Positions 49,981 through 59,113 are shown, numbered from the stretch's first letter. The stretch: 64,000 nucleotides of DNA from Williamsia sp. DF01-3 (GCF_023051145.1 NZ_JALKFS010000005.1:558001-622000); one strand, 5' to 3'. A program made the numbers and translations. Notes: generated by a model from the sequence alone, not told the origin.

Positions 49981-50642
49981 GCTCATTGCATCTCGTCCGG
50001 CACGGCGAGACCACCTCGAACGTGCTCCAACGACTCGACACCGCATTGCCGGGCGCGGGTCTCACCGACTTCGGCGCACGCCAGGCCGCCAGGTATGCAC
50101 TCGAACGACCTGACGTAACGGACCCGGTGCTGTTCTCGTCGCGGGCCCGGCGAGCTCGTCAGACGGCCGACCTGATCGGTTCGGTGTGGGACGTGGAGAA
50201 CCAGGTACTCGATGGCTTGCACGAGGTTCAGGTCGGCGACCTCGAGGACCAGACGTCAGAAGACGCGCACAAGGTGTTCTCCACCACGGTCCGCAGCTGG
50301 TTCGCCGGTGACCTCGGTGCTCGATTGCCCGGCGGAGAATCACTGAACGACGTCTACGAGCGGTTCCTGCCCGTCATCGAGGACATCGCCGACCGGTACC
50401 TGCAAGCCGACGGCTCCGGTCCCGACGTGCACCTGGTGAGTCACGGCGCAGCCATCCGGCTCGTCGCAGCCCGCCTGGTGAACATGCCGACCGAGTTCGC
50501 GCTCGCCCACCACCTGGGGAACACAGGATCCATCGAACTGACCCGGACCGAAGACGGATGGACGTGCCTGCGGTGGGGCAGTGAACTACCGCCGTTCCGG
50601 CGTGACGACGAACCTGAGCTCGCCCGCGACCCGATGGGCTAG
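49977..50642 (+). CDS. Histidine phosphatase (phosphoglycerate-mutase-like)
   Basis: 221 residues. The phosphohistidine motif LVRHGETTSN lies at 6-15 (His8), then SSRARRARQTADLI, PGGESLNDVYERF and the second His in LVSHGAAIRLVAARL. Acid phosphatase or mutase activity; substrate undetermined. The ATG overlaps the pheA stop (ATGA). The same pair occurs in M. tuberculosis as Rv3838c-Rv3837c, from memory. Confidence 0.9.
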   Translation: MSSLHLVRHGETTSNVLQRLDTALPGAGLTDFGARQAARYALERPDVTDPVLFSSRARRARQTADLIGSVWDVENQVLDGLHEVQVGDLEDQTSEDAHKVFSTTVRSWFAGDLGARLPGGESLNDVYERFLPVIEDIADRYLQADGSGPDVHLVSHGAAIRLVAARLVNMPTEFALAHHLGNTGSIELTRTEDGWTCLRWGSELPPFRRDDEPELARDPMG

Positions 50643-50681
50643 TCGGGGCGGTTGGGCTGGTCGGGGCGGTGCGCTCCGGTC

Positions 50682-51032
50682 TCAACCCCACCCGTTGGCG
50701 TGGAGCCAGTCGTCGGAGATCCCGAAGTGATGTGCGATCTCATGGACCACCGTGATGGCGACCTCTGAGATCACCTCGTCCTCGCTGTCGCACATGTCGA
50801 GGATGGGCTCGCGATAGATGGTGATGGTGTCCGGAAGGGTGCCGCCGTAGTGGCTGTCGCGTTCGGTCAGTGCGATTCCGTAGTACAGCCCGAGCAGGTC
50901 TGGTTCCTCGGGATGGTGCGGCTCGACGAGGACCACCACGTTGTTCATCGCAGCAGCGAGTTCTTCGGGGATGGTGTCGAGCGCATCGGACACCAGTTCG
51001 TCGAACGCTTTGTCCGACATGACAACCGGCAT
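50682..51032 (-). CDS. Minimal zincin metallopeptidase (DUF1025 type)
   Basis: 116 residues. The minimal-zincin motif is VVHEIAHHFGISDDWLHANGWG near the C-terminus, giving the HExxHxxG-x-x-D zinc site. MSDKAFDELVSDALDTIPEE and LGLYYGIALTERDSHYGGTLPDTITIYREPI are also typical. Cytosolic. Physiological substrate unknown. Second gene after the septum-formation protein (3-bp gap), so probably an operon. Confidence 0.9.
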   Translation of the reverse strand: MPVVMSDKAFDELVSDALDTIPEELAAAMNNVVVLVEPHHPEEPDLLGLYYGIALTERDSHYGGTLPDTITIYREPILDMCDSEDEVISEVAITVVHEIAHHFGISDDWLHANGWG

Positions 51033-51035
51033 CGG

Positions 51036-52151
51036 TCAGCCACCACCGCCGCCGGCCGGCGCCGGGGTCTCGATCGGATTGGGTTCGATACCGGGGGGCA
51101 GTGGCACCGGTGATGGGATGAGGCGTCCAGGAGGCTCGACGGGCGGCGGGGTCGGCACCTTGCCGTTGATGAGCAGGTTTCCGGCCGCGGCGTCGCCGAC
51201 CAGCGTGGCGAATCCACCTTGATCGGGTAAGCCGATGTAACACACCACTTTTCGGCTACCGGCCAGCCAACTCGGCTCGGCGAGTGTGGACCACTGCAGG
51301 TTGAGGGTGGTCTGCGTCAGCTTGTCGGGGCCGCCGAGGAACTGGCTGGTGACGTCGGGGCAGGTGGTCTTGAGGTAGTTGTCCTGTTCGGCCACAGGGG
51401 GATACGGCGCACCGGCCCCCGTGGGGTCGAACCTCGCCGAGAGGTCGACCACAGATGTGACCTGAAAAGCGTGCGGCTCAGCGCAATCCACCGGATCGGT
51501 GGGCTTGCGGGTGGCCGGGTCGATCCCGATGCAGGTGCCCTCGGGCCACTGCTGCGACTGGTCCTGGTCCCGCACCAGACCGGCGAACGGCTTCAATGTG
51601 CCGGTGGTGCCCGACAACTGCAGCCCACAGCGCAAACTGCGTTCCCCGTCCGTCCATTGCTGTTGGGAGGGGTACATCAGTCCGACCGAGAACCGACCGG
51701 CCGGATCGAGCTGGCCGCCCAGATAGTTGTTCACCACCACCGGGCAGTGTTCGTCGCGGATTGCGGTGAACTGCTCGGCGGTGGGCCACGGCGCATCCTC
51801 GCCGAACTGGACACCCGGGTAAGCCGCAGTGTCCACAGATCCGGCGACCTCGAACATGTGCTCGGCGGTGCAGTCGACCTTGGACTGTTTGGCCGGTAGG
51901 TCCACCGGCCAGGTCAGGCAGTCGCCGGCGACCGACTCCGAGAACGGGCTCGACCGCGCCGACGTCTTGGCGTCGCCGATCTCTTCTCCGTCGACCTTGC
52001 CGGGATCGTCGAATCCACCCAGCACTGCCACCACGCCTGCGCAGATCACCGCGCCCACGAGGATGGCGGCAAGCAGCACCCTGACCGGGTGTCGAAGCAC
52101 GTGACCCAGTCGATCCCGTCGGCCGTCTCTGTCAACCATCGTGTCCATCAT
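51036..52151 (-). CDS. Septum-formation family membrane protein
   Basis: 371 residues from the ATG pair at 52151/52148 (ATG at 52139 is also possible). A cytosolic basic N-terminus, one membrane helix (VRVLLAAILVGAVICAGVVAV) and an extracytoplasmic region with two Septum_form-type repeats, each with paired cysteines (GDCLTWPVD...VDCTAEHMFEVAG; GTCIGIDP...VDCAEPHAFQVTS). The C-terminal tail is Pro-rich. The family is linked to septation in actinobacteria. The open frame runs upstream through a 54-bp duplication that is not family-like. Confidence 0.8.
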   Translation of the reverse strand: MMDTMVDRDGRRDRLGHVLRHPVRVLLAAILVGAVICAGVVAVLGGFDDPGKVDGEEIGDAKTSARSSPFSESVAGDCLTWPVDLPAKQSKVDCTAEHMFEVAGSVDTAAYPGVQFGEDAPWPTAEQFTAIRDEHCPVVVNNYLGGQLDPAGRFSVGLMYPSQQQWTDGERSLRCGLQLSGTTGTLKPFAGLVRDQDQSQQWPEGTCIGIDPATRKPTDPVDCAEPHAFQVTSVVDLSARFDPTGAGAPYPPVAEQDNYLKTTCPDVTSQFLGGPDKLTQTTLNLQWSTLAEPSWLAGSRKVVCYIGLPDQGGFATLVGDAAAGNLLINGKVPTPPPVEPPGRLIPSPVPLPPGIEPNPIETPAPAGGGGG

Positions 52152-52258
52152 GCACTGAGGTCTGTGGCCGCGAGACGAAACCCTCTGGTGCATGGCCCGC
52201 GTTGTGCACTGAGGTCTGTGGCCGCGAGACGAAACCCTCGGGTGCATGGCCCGCGTTA
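52151..52258. repeat. Tandem 54-bp direct repeat with inverted ends
   Basis: Two copies (52151-52204, 52205-52258) differ at two positions. Each begins TGCACTGAGG and contains CCCTCGGGTGCA (or one-base variant), so the unit can fold into a stem-loop. It lies in the divergent gap between the septum-formation and ankyrin genes. Confidence 0.85.
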
Positions 52259-52268
52259 TCGTCGGAGG

Positions 52269-52685
52269 ATGGAATCAGACGCGCGAGGCGATGACTCTGA
52301 CGCCGTGACGCCGAGCGAGGATGTCGCCGAGCTGGCCGGACGGCTGTTCGACATGGCACGGTCCGGTGACACGGCCGTACTCGGATATGTGAAAGCCGGT
52401 GTGCCGGTCAATCTGACGAACGGTGCGGGCGACACCCTGCTGATGCTGGCGGCCTACCACGGGCACCACGACGTGGTGTCCGGGCTGATCGAATCTGGTG
52501 CAGACGTCAACCGCGTCAACGACAAGGGGCAGACGCCGCTCGCCGGCGCTGTCTTCAAATCGCATGACGATGTGGTGCGAGCGCTCATCGCCGCGGGGGC
52601 CGATCCGGACACTGGGCACCCCACCGCGCGTGATGCCGTTTCGATGTTCGGGCGCGAAGATTACCTGGGGCTGCTCGACCAGTAG
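52269..52685 (+). CDS. Ankyrin-repeat protein
   Basis: 138 residues. About three ankyrin repeats after a 20-residue acidic N-terminus: [60 protein letters not shown] and a third degenerate unit. Presumably a protein-protein interaction module; partner unknown. GGAGG abuts the ATG at 52269 unusually closely, so an internal GTG (52305) is possible. It ends ten bases before serS and may be cotranscribed. Confidence 0.82.
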   Translation: MESDARGDDSDAVTPSEDVAELAGRLFDMARSGDTAVLGYVKAGVPVNLTNGAGDTLLMLAAYHGHHDVVSGLIESGADVNRVNDKGQTPLAGAVFKSHDDVVRALIAAGADPDTGHPTARDAVSMFGREDYLGLLDQ

Positions 52686-52695
52686 GGTTTCCAGA

Positions 52696-53952
52696 GTGAT
52701 CGACCTGAAGATTTTGCGCGACAACCCCGACCTCGTCCGGGCATCTCAACGCACCCGCGGTGAGGATCCCGGCCTCGTGGATGTGCTGCTCGCCGCCGAC
52801 TCCGAGCGTCGGGCCGCCATCGCCGAGGCCGATCAGCTGCGCTCGGAACAGAAGGACCTCGGCAAGCTCATCGGGAAGGCGCCCGCCGAGGAGAAGCAGG
52901 AACTGCTCGCTCGGGGCAAGCACCTCGCGGACCAGGTCAAAGCCGCTCACGCCCGCGAGTCTGCGGCCGACGAGAAGATGGCTGCCGCTCATCGCGCCAT
53001 CAACAACATCGTGACGCCGGAGGCACCTGCCGGTGGCGAAGAGGACTTCGTCCTCGTGGAGACCGTGGGCGAGCCCACCCCGATCGAGGACCCCAAGGAT
53101 CACCTGGAACTCGGCGAGAGCCTCGGTCTGCTGGACATGGAGCGCGGCGCGAAGGTCTCGGGCTCACGCTTTTACTTCCTGACCGGGCCGGGAGCCATGC
53201 TGCAGCTCGGACTGTTGCAGCTCGCGGCACAGAAGGCGACGGCCAACGGCTTCACCGTGATGATCCCTCCGGTACTGGTTCGACCGGAGGTGATGGACGG
53301 CACCGGATTCCTCGGGGCCCACTCGGCCGAGGTGTACCACCTCGCCGAAGATGATCTGTATCTCGTCGGTACGTCCGAGGTCCCACTCGCCGGCTACCAC
53401 ATGGGTGAGATCCTCGACCTGTCCGCCGGACCCAAGCGGTATGCGGGTTGGTCGAGCTGCTTCCGTCGTGAGGCGGGTAGCTACGGCAAGGACACCCGCG
53501 GCATCATCCGGGTGCATCAGTTCGACAAGGTCGAGGCCTTCATCTACTGCAAGCCCGAAGACGCCAAGACCGAGCACGAAAAGCTCCTCGGCTGGCAGAA
53601 GGACATGCTGGCGGCGATCGATGTGCCGTACCGCGTCATCGACGTTGCCGGCGGCGACCTCGGTTCGTCGGCGGCCCGCAAATCTGACTGTGAGGCATGG
53701 GTTCCGACGCAGAACACCTACCGCGAACTCACCTCGACATCCAACTGCACGACGTATCAGGCCAGAAGGCTCCAGGTGCGGTACCGCGGGGACAACGGCA
53801 AGCCGCAGGTGGCCGCGACCCTGAACGGCACCCTGGCCACCACCCGCTGGATCGTGGCGATCCTGGAGAACCACCAGCAGCCGGACGGCAGCGTGCGGGT
53901 GCCGGAGGCGCTGGTGCCTTTTGTCGGCACCGACGTCCTCAATCCCCGCTGA
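52696..53952 (+). CDS. serS: Seryl-tRNA synthetase
   Basis: 418 residues from a GTG at 52696. The N-terminal coiled-coil arm (about 30-105) binds the long variable arm of tRNA-Ser. Class II motif 2 is [23 protein letters not shown], and motif 3 lies in [44 protein letters not shown] forms the serine/ATP pocket. Essential translation enzyme, cytosolic. An AGGG lies about ten bases upstream. Confidence 0.95.
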   Translation: MIDLKILRDNPDLVRASQRTRGEDPGLVDVLLAADSERRAAIAEADQLRSEQKDLGKLIGKAPAEEKQELLARGKHLADQVKAAHARESAADEKMAAAHRAINNIVTPEAPAGGEEDFVLVETVGEPTPIEDPKDHLELGESLGLLDMERGAKVSGSRFYFLTGPGAMLQLGLLQLAAQKATANGFTVMIPPVLVRPEVMDGTGFLGAHSAEVYHLAEDDLYLVGTSEVPLAGYHMGEILDLSAGPKRYAGWSSCFRREAGSYGKDTRGIIRVHQFDKVEAFIYCKPEDAKTEHEKLLGWQKDMLAAIDVPYRVIDVAGGDLGSSAARKSDCEAWVPTQNTYRELTSTSNCTTYQARRLQVRYRGDNGKPQVAATLNGTLATTRWIVAILENHQQPDGSVRVPEALVPFVGTDVLNPR

Positions 53953-53961
53953 GCGCGCGAA

Positions 53962-54615
53962 TCATCGTGCGGGCTGTGGCAATTCGCCCGTGACCTGGAA
54001 GATGATCCGTCGTCCGACCAGTACTGCGTGGTCGGCGAAGCGTTCGTAATAGCGGCCGAGCAGAGTGATGTCGACGGCGGCGGACACTCCATGCGACCAG
54101 CTGGGATCGGTGAGGGTTGCGGTCAATCGTGCGTGTAGGTCGTCCATGACGTCGTCATCGTCGTTCAGTCGGCGCGCTTCGGCGGGGTCATGGGTGAGCA
54201 GTACATCTCCGACCGTGTGTGCCATCGTCTCGGCGACACGCGCCATCTGTGCAAAATGCGGTGTGATCTCGGCAGGCAGAACGCACATGGGATGACGCCG
54301 CCTGGCTGCTTCGGCAATGTGTACGGCCAATCCGCCCATGCGGTCGAGATCGGCGATGATGTGGGTGGAGGCGACAATCGTACGAAGATCGCACGCCACC
54401 GGTGCCTGCCGGGCCAACAGGGTGAAGGCCTGCGACTCCGCCCTGGCCGATAGGGACCGCAGCTCGTCGTGTGAACTGACCACGCGTTCCGCGCCGGCCA
54501 GATCCGCGTGTTCGACGGCCAGCCCCGCTTGCTGCATGGCATCTCCGGCGAACGTCGCCATCGCGCTCAGCGTGGCATTGAGTACCCGGAGCTGTTCGTT
54601 GAATGTGACACGCAT
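53962..54615 (-). CDS. phoU: PhoU-like phosphate signalling protein
   Basis: 217 residues from the ATG at 54615 (AGGGGAC upstream). Two PhoU three-helix repeats: VTFNEQLRVLNATLSAMATFAGDAMQQA...RRLSARAE-like, and MARVAETMAHTVGDVLLTHDPAEARRLNDDDDVMDDLH with the E/D-x3-D metal pattern, then YYERFADHAVLVGRRI. PhoU mediates phosphate repression through PhoR/Pst; no pst genes are adjacent. Convergent with serS (nine-base gap). Confidence 0.88.
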   Translation of the reverse strand: MRVTFNEQLRVLNATLSAMATFAGDAMQQAGLAVEHADLAGAERVVSSHDELRSLSARAESQAFTLLARQAPVACDLRTIVASTHIIADLDRMGGLAVHIAEAARRRHPMCVLPAEITPHFAQMARVAETMAHTVGDVLLTHDPAEARRLNDDDDVMDDLHARLTATLTDPSWSHGVSAAVDITLLGRYYERFADHAVLVGRRIIFQVTGELPQPAR

Positions 54616-55005
54616 GTTGTCCCCTGTGTCGTCGGTGACCAGGCTGTCGAAGCCCAGAATGCAACCCCCGCTGCATGGAACCTGCACTGGTTGGACAGAT
54701 AGCGAGATGGCGCACCCGAAAGTGCGCGCCGTCACAAGACTACCTCCGGGTGACGTGGCCGGCACCGTGCTCGCTCACGACAAAAGCCGCGGCCCTCGAT
54801 CGAGGTCCGCGGCTTGTGCCGAAGCAGGGACGATGCTCGCCAGTGCGCCTCTCGGCAAGTGGTTGCTCGCAGCAACTTTGGGGTGGTACCCGGGGCAGTG
54901 ATACGAACACCGTCGTTTTCTACAACAGGCGGTTGCGCCGCACTATTCCGCGTTCGGAAGGCGCGTTCATGCGCGGAAGTGGTCGGGCCCCGACATAATC
55001 CCCTC
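54616..55005. other. 390-bp gap with an isolated terminator-like hairpin
   Basis: No supportable gene. A hairpin at 54784-54815 pairs AAGCCGCGG with CCGCGGCTT across a 14-base interior that is itself self-complementary (CCTCGATCGAGG). It looks like a terminator, yet it lies between divergent genes, so it has no obvious upstream gene. CATAAT at 54994-54999 is a plausible -10 seven bases before the next ATG. Confidence 0.45.
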
Positions 55006-55917
55006 ATGATCATCGGGATTCTCGCGGCGCTGTTCGCGTGCATCGCATACGGGGTGTCGTCCGTCATGCAGGCCTACGGCGCACGCTCGGCGAGGCAAGC
55101 GGCTGCCGCGCGCGGCGAGAGCGGTTTCGAAACCGACAAGGGCGCACCGACCATGCGGTCGACGATGGCCGCGGTCTTGACGACCGCGTTCATCGTCGGA
55201 ACCGTTCTCGATGTTGTCGGGTTCGGCGGCAGCGCGGTGTCGGCACGTCTCATCCCGCTCTTCCTGTCGCAGACGATCGTCAGTGCGAACCTGGTGGTGA
55301 CAGCGATCCTCGGCATCTTCGTGCTCGGCATCAACCTGCACAAAAGGGACTGGCTGGCGATCGCCGTCGTGATCGTGGCGCTGTTCGCGCTGGGTATCTC
55401 GGCGGACTCCGAAGGGCACGGCCACGATGCCGCCTGGTTCCATTGGGGGCTACTTGCCGTCACGCTTGCGTTGTTTGCCGGTTCGATCGGGTTGATCCGG
55501 TGGCTGGGCTCCCGGGCGGCGATTGCCGCTGGCCTGTGTGCGGGCGCAATGTTCGGCGCTGTTGCCATTGCGGTGCGCATCCTGCACGGCATCTCGGACT
55601 TCGACGTGGTCGACATCCTCACCGACCCTGCCGCCTACGCGCTTGCGGTCGCCGGAATAGGTGGCTACTACCTGCACACCGTCGCGCTGCAGCTGGGCTC
55701 GGTCAACGGCGCGACCGCAGCGCTCGTGGTGGGCGAGACGGTGGTGCCCGGTCTGGTCGGCATCATCTGGCTGGGCGACAACGCACTCCCGGGCCGGACG
55801 TGGTTGGCTGTTCTCGGCTTCATCTTCGCGGTCGTCGGCGCGGTCACTGTGGCGTGGTCGGGCGCGGTGGAAGCCAGCGCACAGGCCGAGTCCGGAGCAG
55901 AGAAGGCACCAGCATGA
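55006..55917 (+). CDS. DMT/EamA-like multispan membrane protein
   Basis: 303 residues with about nine to ten membrane helices in a drug/metabolite-transporter-like pattern. The first helix is MIIGILAALFACIAYGVSSVMQA, and the C-terminal half includes ALQLGSVNGATAALVVGETVVPGLVGIIWLGD then TWLAVLGFIFAVVGAV, as in EamA. Substrate unknown. CATAAT seven bases before the ATG suggests a leaderless message. Its stop overlaps the next gene by four bases. Confidence 0.8.
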   Translation: MIIGILAALFACIAYGVSSVMQAYGARSARQAAAARGESGFETDKGAPTMRSTMAAVLTTAFIVGTVLDVVGFGGSAVSARLIPLFLSQTIVSANLVVTAILGIFVLGINLHKRDWLAIAVVIVALFALGISADSEGHGHDAAWFHWGLLAVTLALFAGSIGLIRWLGSRAAIAAGLCAGAMFGAVAIAVRILHGISDFDVVDILTDPAAYALAVAGIGGYYLHTVALQLGSVNGATAALVVGETVVPGLVGIIWLGDNALPGRTWLAVLGFIFAVVGAVTVAWSGAVEASAQAESGAEKAPA

Positions 55918-56420
55918 GCACCACGATGTACAAGCGGTCCACCCGAATGGTCCGTTTCGACGAACTGTCCATGGAAATGACGGCAGCTCTGGCAGAACAT
56001 GCACAAAGCCATCAATTGGTTCTCAGCGATGACATGCCGGCCTGGCTCACCTCCAGCCAGAATCTGCCCTCGAACTCACTTCTGGGAAAGGTGTTCCGCC
56101 GCAAGGCGAACTGGACCGATCCGGATGCGGCACACGAGGTGCTCGTGGTCATCCACTCCACTCACCTGATCGTGGTGACGGCGGGCGAGAAGCGGGGCAC
56201 CGCCGTGCTGTCGGTGCCGATGTCGCAGGCGTCGGCCCGGGTGGGCAGCGCGCTCGAAGACACCTTTGCGGCGGTGGAGGACTCGGGGATCACCCTGGGC
56301 GGCTTCCCGGGAGAGCACGGACAAGCCGGTACCTTCTACATCGGGCTCGGCCCCGAACCTGCGGGAGCCGAATGCGCGGAGGCGATCCGTGAGGCGATCA
56401 CCGAGGCAAAGAACCCGTAG
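55914..56420 (+). CDS. Conserved hypothetical protein
   Basis: 168 residues, not recognised with confidence. A soluble alpha/beta protein: MVRFDELSMEMTAALAEHAQSH, a central hydrophobic strand set HEVLVVIHSTHLIVVTAGEKRGTAVLSVPM and a Gly-rich FPGEHGQAGTFYIGLGPEPAG near the C-terminus, which together suggest a small PH-like domain (inference). ATGA overlap with the transporter-like gene means translational coupling, so it may be an accessory of that protein. Confidence 0.7.
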   Translation: MSTTMYKRSTRMVRFDELSMEMTAALAEHAQSHQLVLSDDMPAWLTSSQNLPSNSLLGKVFRRKANWTDPDAAHEVLVVIHSTHLIVVTAGEKRGTAVLSVPMSQASARVGSALEDTFAAVEDSGITLGGFPGEHGQAGTFYIGLGPEPAGAECAEAIREAITEAKNP

Positions 56421-56447
56421 TCGGTTGTCCTGCCCGGCCCGCCGACC

Positions 56448-57296
56448 TCAGCCGGGCAGCGTTTCGCCGCCGATCGGAGCCAGCACCTCGCCGCTGTAGT
56501 ACGACGACATGGTCTGCGATGCGAAGAACACGTAGGACGGTGCGATCTCGTCCGGCTGTGCTGCGCGGCCCATGGGCACCTGCTTGCCGAAGTCCGCGAC
56601 CTTGTCAGCCGGCATTGTCGCGGGGATCAACGGTGTCCAGACCGGTCCCGGCGCAACGCAATTCACCCGGATTCCGCGGTCGACGAGACTCTGCGCGAGC
56701 GAGTAGGTGAGCGCGATGACAGCGCCCTTGGTGGCCGAATAGTCGATCAGTGACGCGTTGCCGCGCAGCCCGTTGATGGAGCCGGTGTTGATGATTGCCG
56801 AACCCTCGCCGAGGTGCTCGAGGGCAGCGTGGGTCACATGGAAGAAGCTGTGGATGTTCACGTCGAACGTTCGTTTCCACTGCTCGGGAGTGATCTCGGA
56901 GAAGTCCTCGACAACGTGTTGGTAGGCAACATTGTTCACGAGGATGTCGAGACCGCCCAAGTCGTCGACCGTGCGGCCCACGATCTGGCGGCAGTGTGTG
57001 GGATCGGCCAGATCCCCTGCGTACGTGGTGCATCGGCGCCCTTCTGCTTCGACGAGCCCCTTGGTGTGGGCGGCATCGTCGGACTCGTCGAGGTACGCGA
57101 TGGCGACGTCTGCGCCCTCTTTGGCGTACGCGACGGCAACTGCCCGTCCGATGCCCGAGTCGCCGCCGGTGATGAGAGCCTTCTTGCCCTGCAGGAGTCC
57201 GCGGCCCTGGTACGAACGCATTTCGTCGTGTGGTTGCTCGCTCATGTCCCCGGTGCGGCCCGGGTATTCGATGTTCTCGGCTGGATGTTCGCTCAT
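56448..57296 (-). CDS. Short-chain dehydrogenase/reductase (general-stress type)
   Basis: 282 residues from the ATG at 57296 (AAAGG upstream). A long polar N-terminus (about 37 residues) precedes the Rossmann domain, as in Bacillus YhdF/GSP39-like glucose-dehydrogenase relatives. Motifs are ALITGGDSGIGRAVA, DILVNNVAYQHVV, GSINGLRG, catalytic Tyr/Lys in DYSATKGAV and VAPGPVWTPL. NAD(P)-dependent; substrate unknown. A SigF-type promoter lies directly upstream, back to back with that of chaB, so it is a stress gene. Confidence 0.88.
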   Translation of the reverse strand: MSEHPAENIEYPGRTGDMSEQPHDEMRSYQGRGLLQGKKALITGGDSGIGRAVAVAYAKEGADVAIAYLDESDDAAHTKGLVEAEGRRCTTYAGDLADPTHCRQIVGRTVDDLGGLDILVNNVAYQHVVEDFSEITPEQWKRTFDVNIHSFFHVTHAALEHLGEGSAIINTGSINGLRGNASLIDYSATKGAVIALTYSLAQSLVDRGIRVNCVAPGPVWTPLIPATMPADKVADFGKQVPMGRAAQPDEIAPSYVFFASQTMSSYYSGEVLAPIGGETLPG

Positions 57297-57323
57297 GATG
57301 TGCACCTTTCTCTTCACCGCTGC

Positions 57324-57349
57324 TTACCCGGCGCTGACCGGGTGAAACC
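57324..57349 (-). promoter_or_regulatory. SigF-type promoter of the SDR gene
   Basis: Minus strand GGTTT (57349-57345), 15-bp spacer, GGGTAA (57329-57324). Predicted start about 57317, leader near 20 nt. Perfect match to the mycobacterial SigF -35 and -10 cores. Confidence 0.72.
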
Positions 57350-57352
57350 TCG

Positions 57353-57378
57353 AGTTTGACGGTCCTGTTGACGGGTAA
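57353..57378 (+). promoter_or_regulatory. SigF-type promoter of the chaB-like gene
   Basis: AGTTT (57353-57357), 15-bp spacer, GGGTAA (57373-57378). The -35 elements of this and the SDR promoter are four bases apart, giving a compact divergent stress promoter. Confidence 0.68.
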
Positions 57379-57417
57379 CCTCCAGGACCGATCGAACTCT
57401 CGAGAAGGAGGAAGCAC

Positions 57418-57837
57418 ATGCCGAAGACAGCAAAATCGGGTGCGCCGAAGAAGAGTGAGCTGCCCAGTACGTTGATCAAATCGGGCAAGAAGGCACAACG
57501 CACGTTCACCAAGACCTACGACTCGGCGATGGACGAATACGGCGACGAGAAACGAGCGCACCGCACAGCCTTCTCCGCTCTCAAGCACAGCTTCGAAAAG
57601 GTCGGCGACCGTTGGGAACCCAAGAAGAAGAAGGGTCCCTCTGACAGCCGGGCCAAGAGTGGTGGCCCCAATCCATCGGGTAAGTCTGCCGAGGGAGTGG
57701 ACGCCAACGCCAGCAAGGATCACCTGGTCAAGGTGGCGAAGCGACTCGACATCAAGGGCCGCTCTTCTATGAAGAAGAAGGAATTGGTCACCGCCATCAA
57801 GAAGGCGAACAGAAAGAAGACTGCCAAGAACCGGTGA
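57418..57837 (+). CDS. ChaB-family protein with C-terminal Rho N-terminal-like domain
   Basis: 139 residues, very basic. Residues about 12-70 form the ChaB domain (ELPSTLIKSGKKAQRTFTKTYDSAMDEYG, AHRTAFSALKHSFEKVGDRW), then a Lys/Ser/Gly linker, then a Rho-N/SAP-like helix-extended-helix (KDHLVKVAKRLDIKGRSSMKKKELVTAIKKA) and a Lys-rich tail suggesting nucleic-acid binding. AAGGAGG precedes the ATG. Actinobacterial members are usually stress induced, in keeping with the SigF-type promoter upstream. Function unknown. Confidence 0.85.
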   Translation: MPKTAKSGAPKKSELPSTLIKSGKKAQRTFTKTYDSAMDEYGDEKRAHRTAFSALKHSFEKVGDRWEPKKKKGPSDSRAKSGGPNPSGKSAEGVDANASKDHLVKVAKRLDIKGRSSMKKKELVTAIKKANRKKTAKNR

Positions 57838-57883
57838 GGGTTCTCGAGCAGTCTTCTCCGATGTGCGGTGAGGCCCTCGGTCC

Positions 57884-59062
57884 TCAGGGACGGAGCAGGA
57901 CCTTGACCGCGCCGTCCTGCTTCTTGGAGAAGATCTCGTAGGCGTGCGGGGCCTCTTCGAGACTGACTTCGTGCGTGGCGAAGGTGTCCACGCCCAGCGG
58001 GTCGTCGTCGGTGAGGAGCGGCATGATGTCGTCCACCCAATGCTTGACGTTGGCCTGCCCCATCCGCACATTGATCTGCTTGTCGAACATGGTGCCCAAA
58101 GGCAGCGGGTCTGCCTCGCCGCCGTAGACACCGATGAGAGACACCGTGCCGCCGCGCCGGACAGCGTCGATGGCGGTGTAGACAGCCGTGAGCCGGTCCA
58201 CGCCGGCGGTCTTGAACACCGGCTGAGCCACCGCATCGGGAAGTAGGCCGGCGACCGTCTGGACTAGCTTCGCCACGGGCGCACCGTGGGCCTCCATGCC
58301 CACTGCATCGATGACGGAGTCGGTTCCGCGCCCTGAGGTGCGGTCCCGGATGACCTCTCCGATGTTCTTGTTCGAGCGCATGTCGATGGTGTCGATACCA
58401 CGCGCCGTGGCCCGATCCAGACGTTCCGGCACCATGTCCACCGCGACGACGTCGTACCCACGGTGTGCAGCGATGCGCGCACACATGTCGCCGATCGGAC
58501 CGAGGCCGAGAACGGTCACCGTTCCACCGTCGGGCACGTTGGCGTACTCCACGGCCTGCCAGGCTGTCGGGAGAACGTCGGAGAGGTAGACGAATCGCGA
58601 GTCGGGCGGCCCCTCGGGCACCTTGATGTGGGTGAAGTCGGCCAGAGGGACTCGAAGGTACTCGGCCTGACCGCCGGGAACCTGGCCGTAGAGCTGGGAG
58701 AACCCGAACAGGGCCGCGCCGCGACCCTCCGATGTGACCTGCGTGGTCTCGCATTGGGTGTGAAGCCCTCTGTCGCACATGAAACAACTGCCACAACAGA
58801 TCTGGAACGGAATGACCACACGGTCACCCACGGCCAGGTTCTTCACGTCAGCCCCGATCTCGACCACCCGTCCCATCGGTTCGTGACCCAGGATGTCGCC
58901 GGCATTCATGAACGGCCCGAGCACCTCGTAAAGGTGGAGGTCCGAGCCGCAGATGTTCGTGGTCGTCAGCTCGATGATGGCATCGGTAGGCTCCTGGATC
59001 TTCGGGTCCGGTACCGTTTCGACACGCACGTCCCGCTTGCCCTGCCACGTCACTGCTCTCAT
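57884..59062 (-). CDS. Zinc-dependent alcohol dehydrogenase (formaldehyde-dehydrogenase-like)
   Basis: 392 residues from the ATG at 59062 (AGGAGG upstream; the open frame to 59167 spans the promoter). Catalytic zinc: Cys in NICGSDLH and His/Glu in GHEPMG. Structural-zinc cysteines: CCGSCFMCDRGLHTQC. NAD motif VLGLGPIGDMCARIAA. C-terminal IGVYGGEADPLPLGTMFDKQINVRMGQ resembles glutathione-independent formaldehyde dehydrogenase relatives. Substrate unproven. A SigF-type promoter lies upstream, back to back with that of sigF. Confidence 0.88.
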   Translation of the reverse strand: MRAVTWQGKRDVRVETVPDPKIQEPTDAIIELTTTNICGSDLHLYEVLGPFMNAGDILGHEPMGRVVEIGADVKNLAVGDRVVIPFQICCGSCFMCDRGLHTQCETTQVTSEGRGAALFGFSQLYGQVPGGQAEYLRVPLADFTHIKVPEGPPDSRFVYLSDVLPTAWQAVEYANVPDGGTVTVLGLGPIGDMCARIAAHRGYDVVAVDMVPERLDRATARGIDTIDMRSNKNIGEVIRDRTSGRGTDSVIDAVGMEAHGAPVAKLVQTVAGLLPDAVAQPVFKTAGVDRLTAVYTAIDAVRRGGTVSLIGVYGGEADPLPLGTMFDKQINVRMGQANVKHWVDDIMPLLTDDDPLGVDTFATHEVSLEEAPHAYEIFSKKQDGAVKVLLRP

Positions 59063-59113
59063 GAGTCCTCCTGGTCTGGTTCGCCCGTTTTGTATCTCGG
59101 GCACGCGGGTCGG

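Noticed and set aside
50640-50680. Short direct repeat GTCGGGGCGGT after the phosphatase gene
   Set aside because: Two imperfect copies in a low-complexity G-rich gap with no hairpin; not distinguishable from simple-sequence slippage.
56605-58236. A 543-codon open frame on the minus strand spanning the SDR, chaB and alcohol dehydrogenase genes
   Set aside because: It is Arg/Pro/Ser-rich noise out of frame with three well-supported genes. Long antisense or shifted frames are common at this GC content, and the same applies to 109-1344 and 19770-20846.
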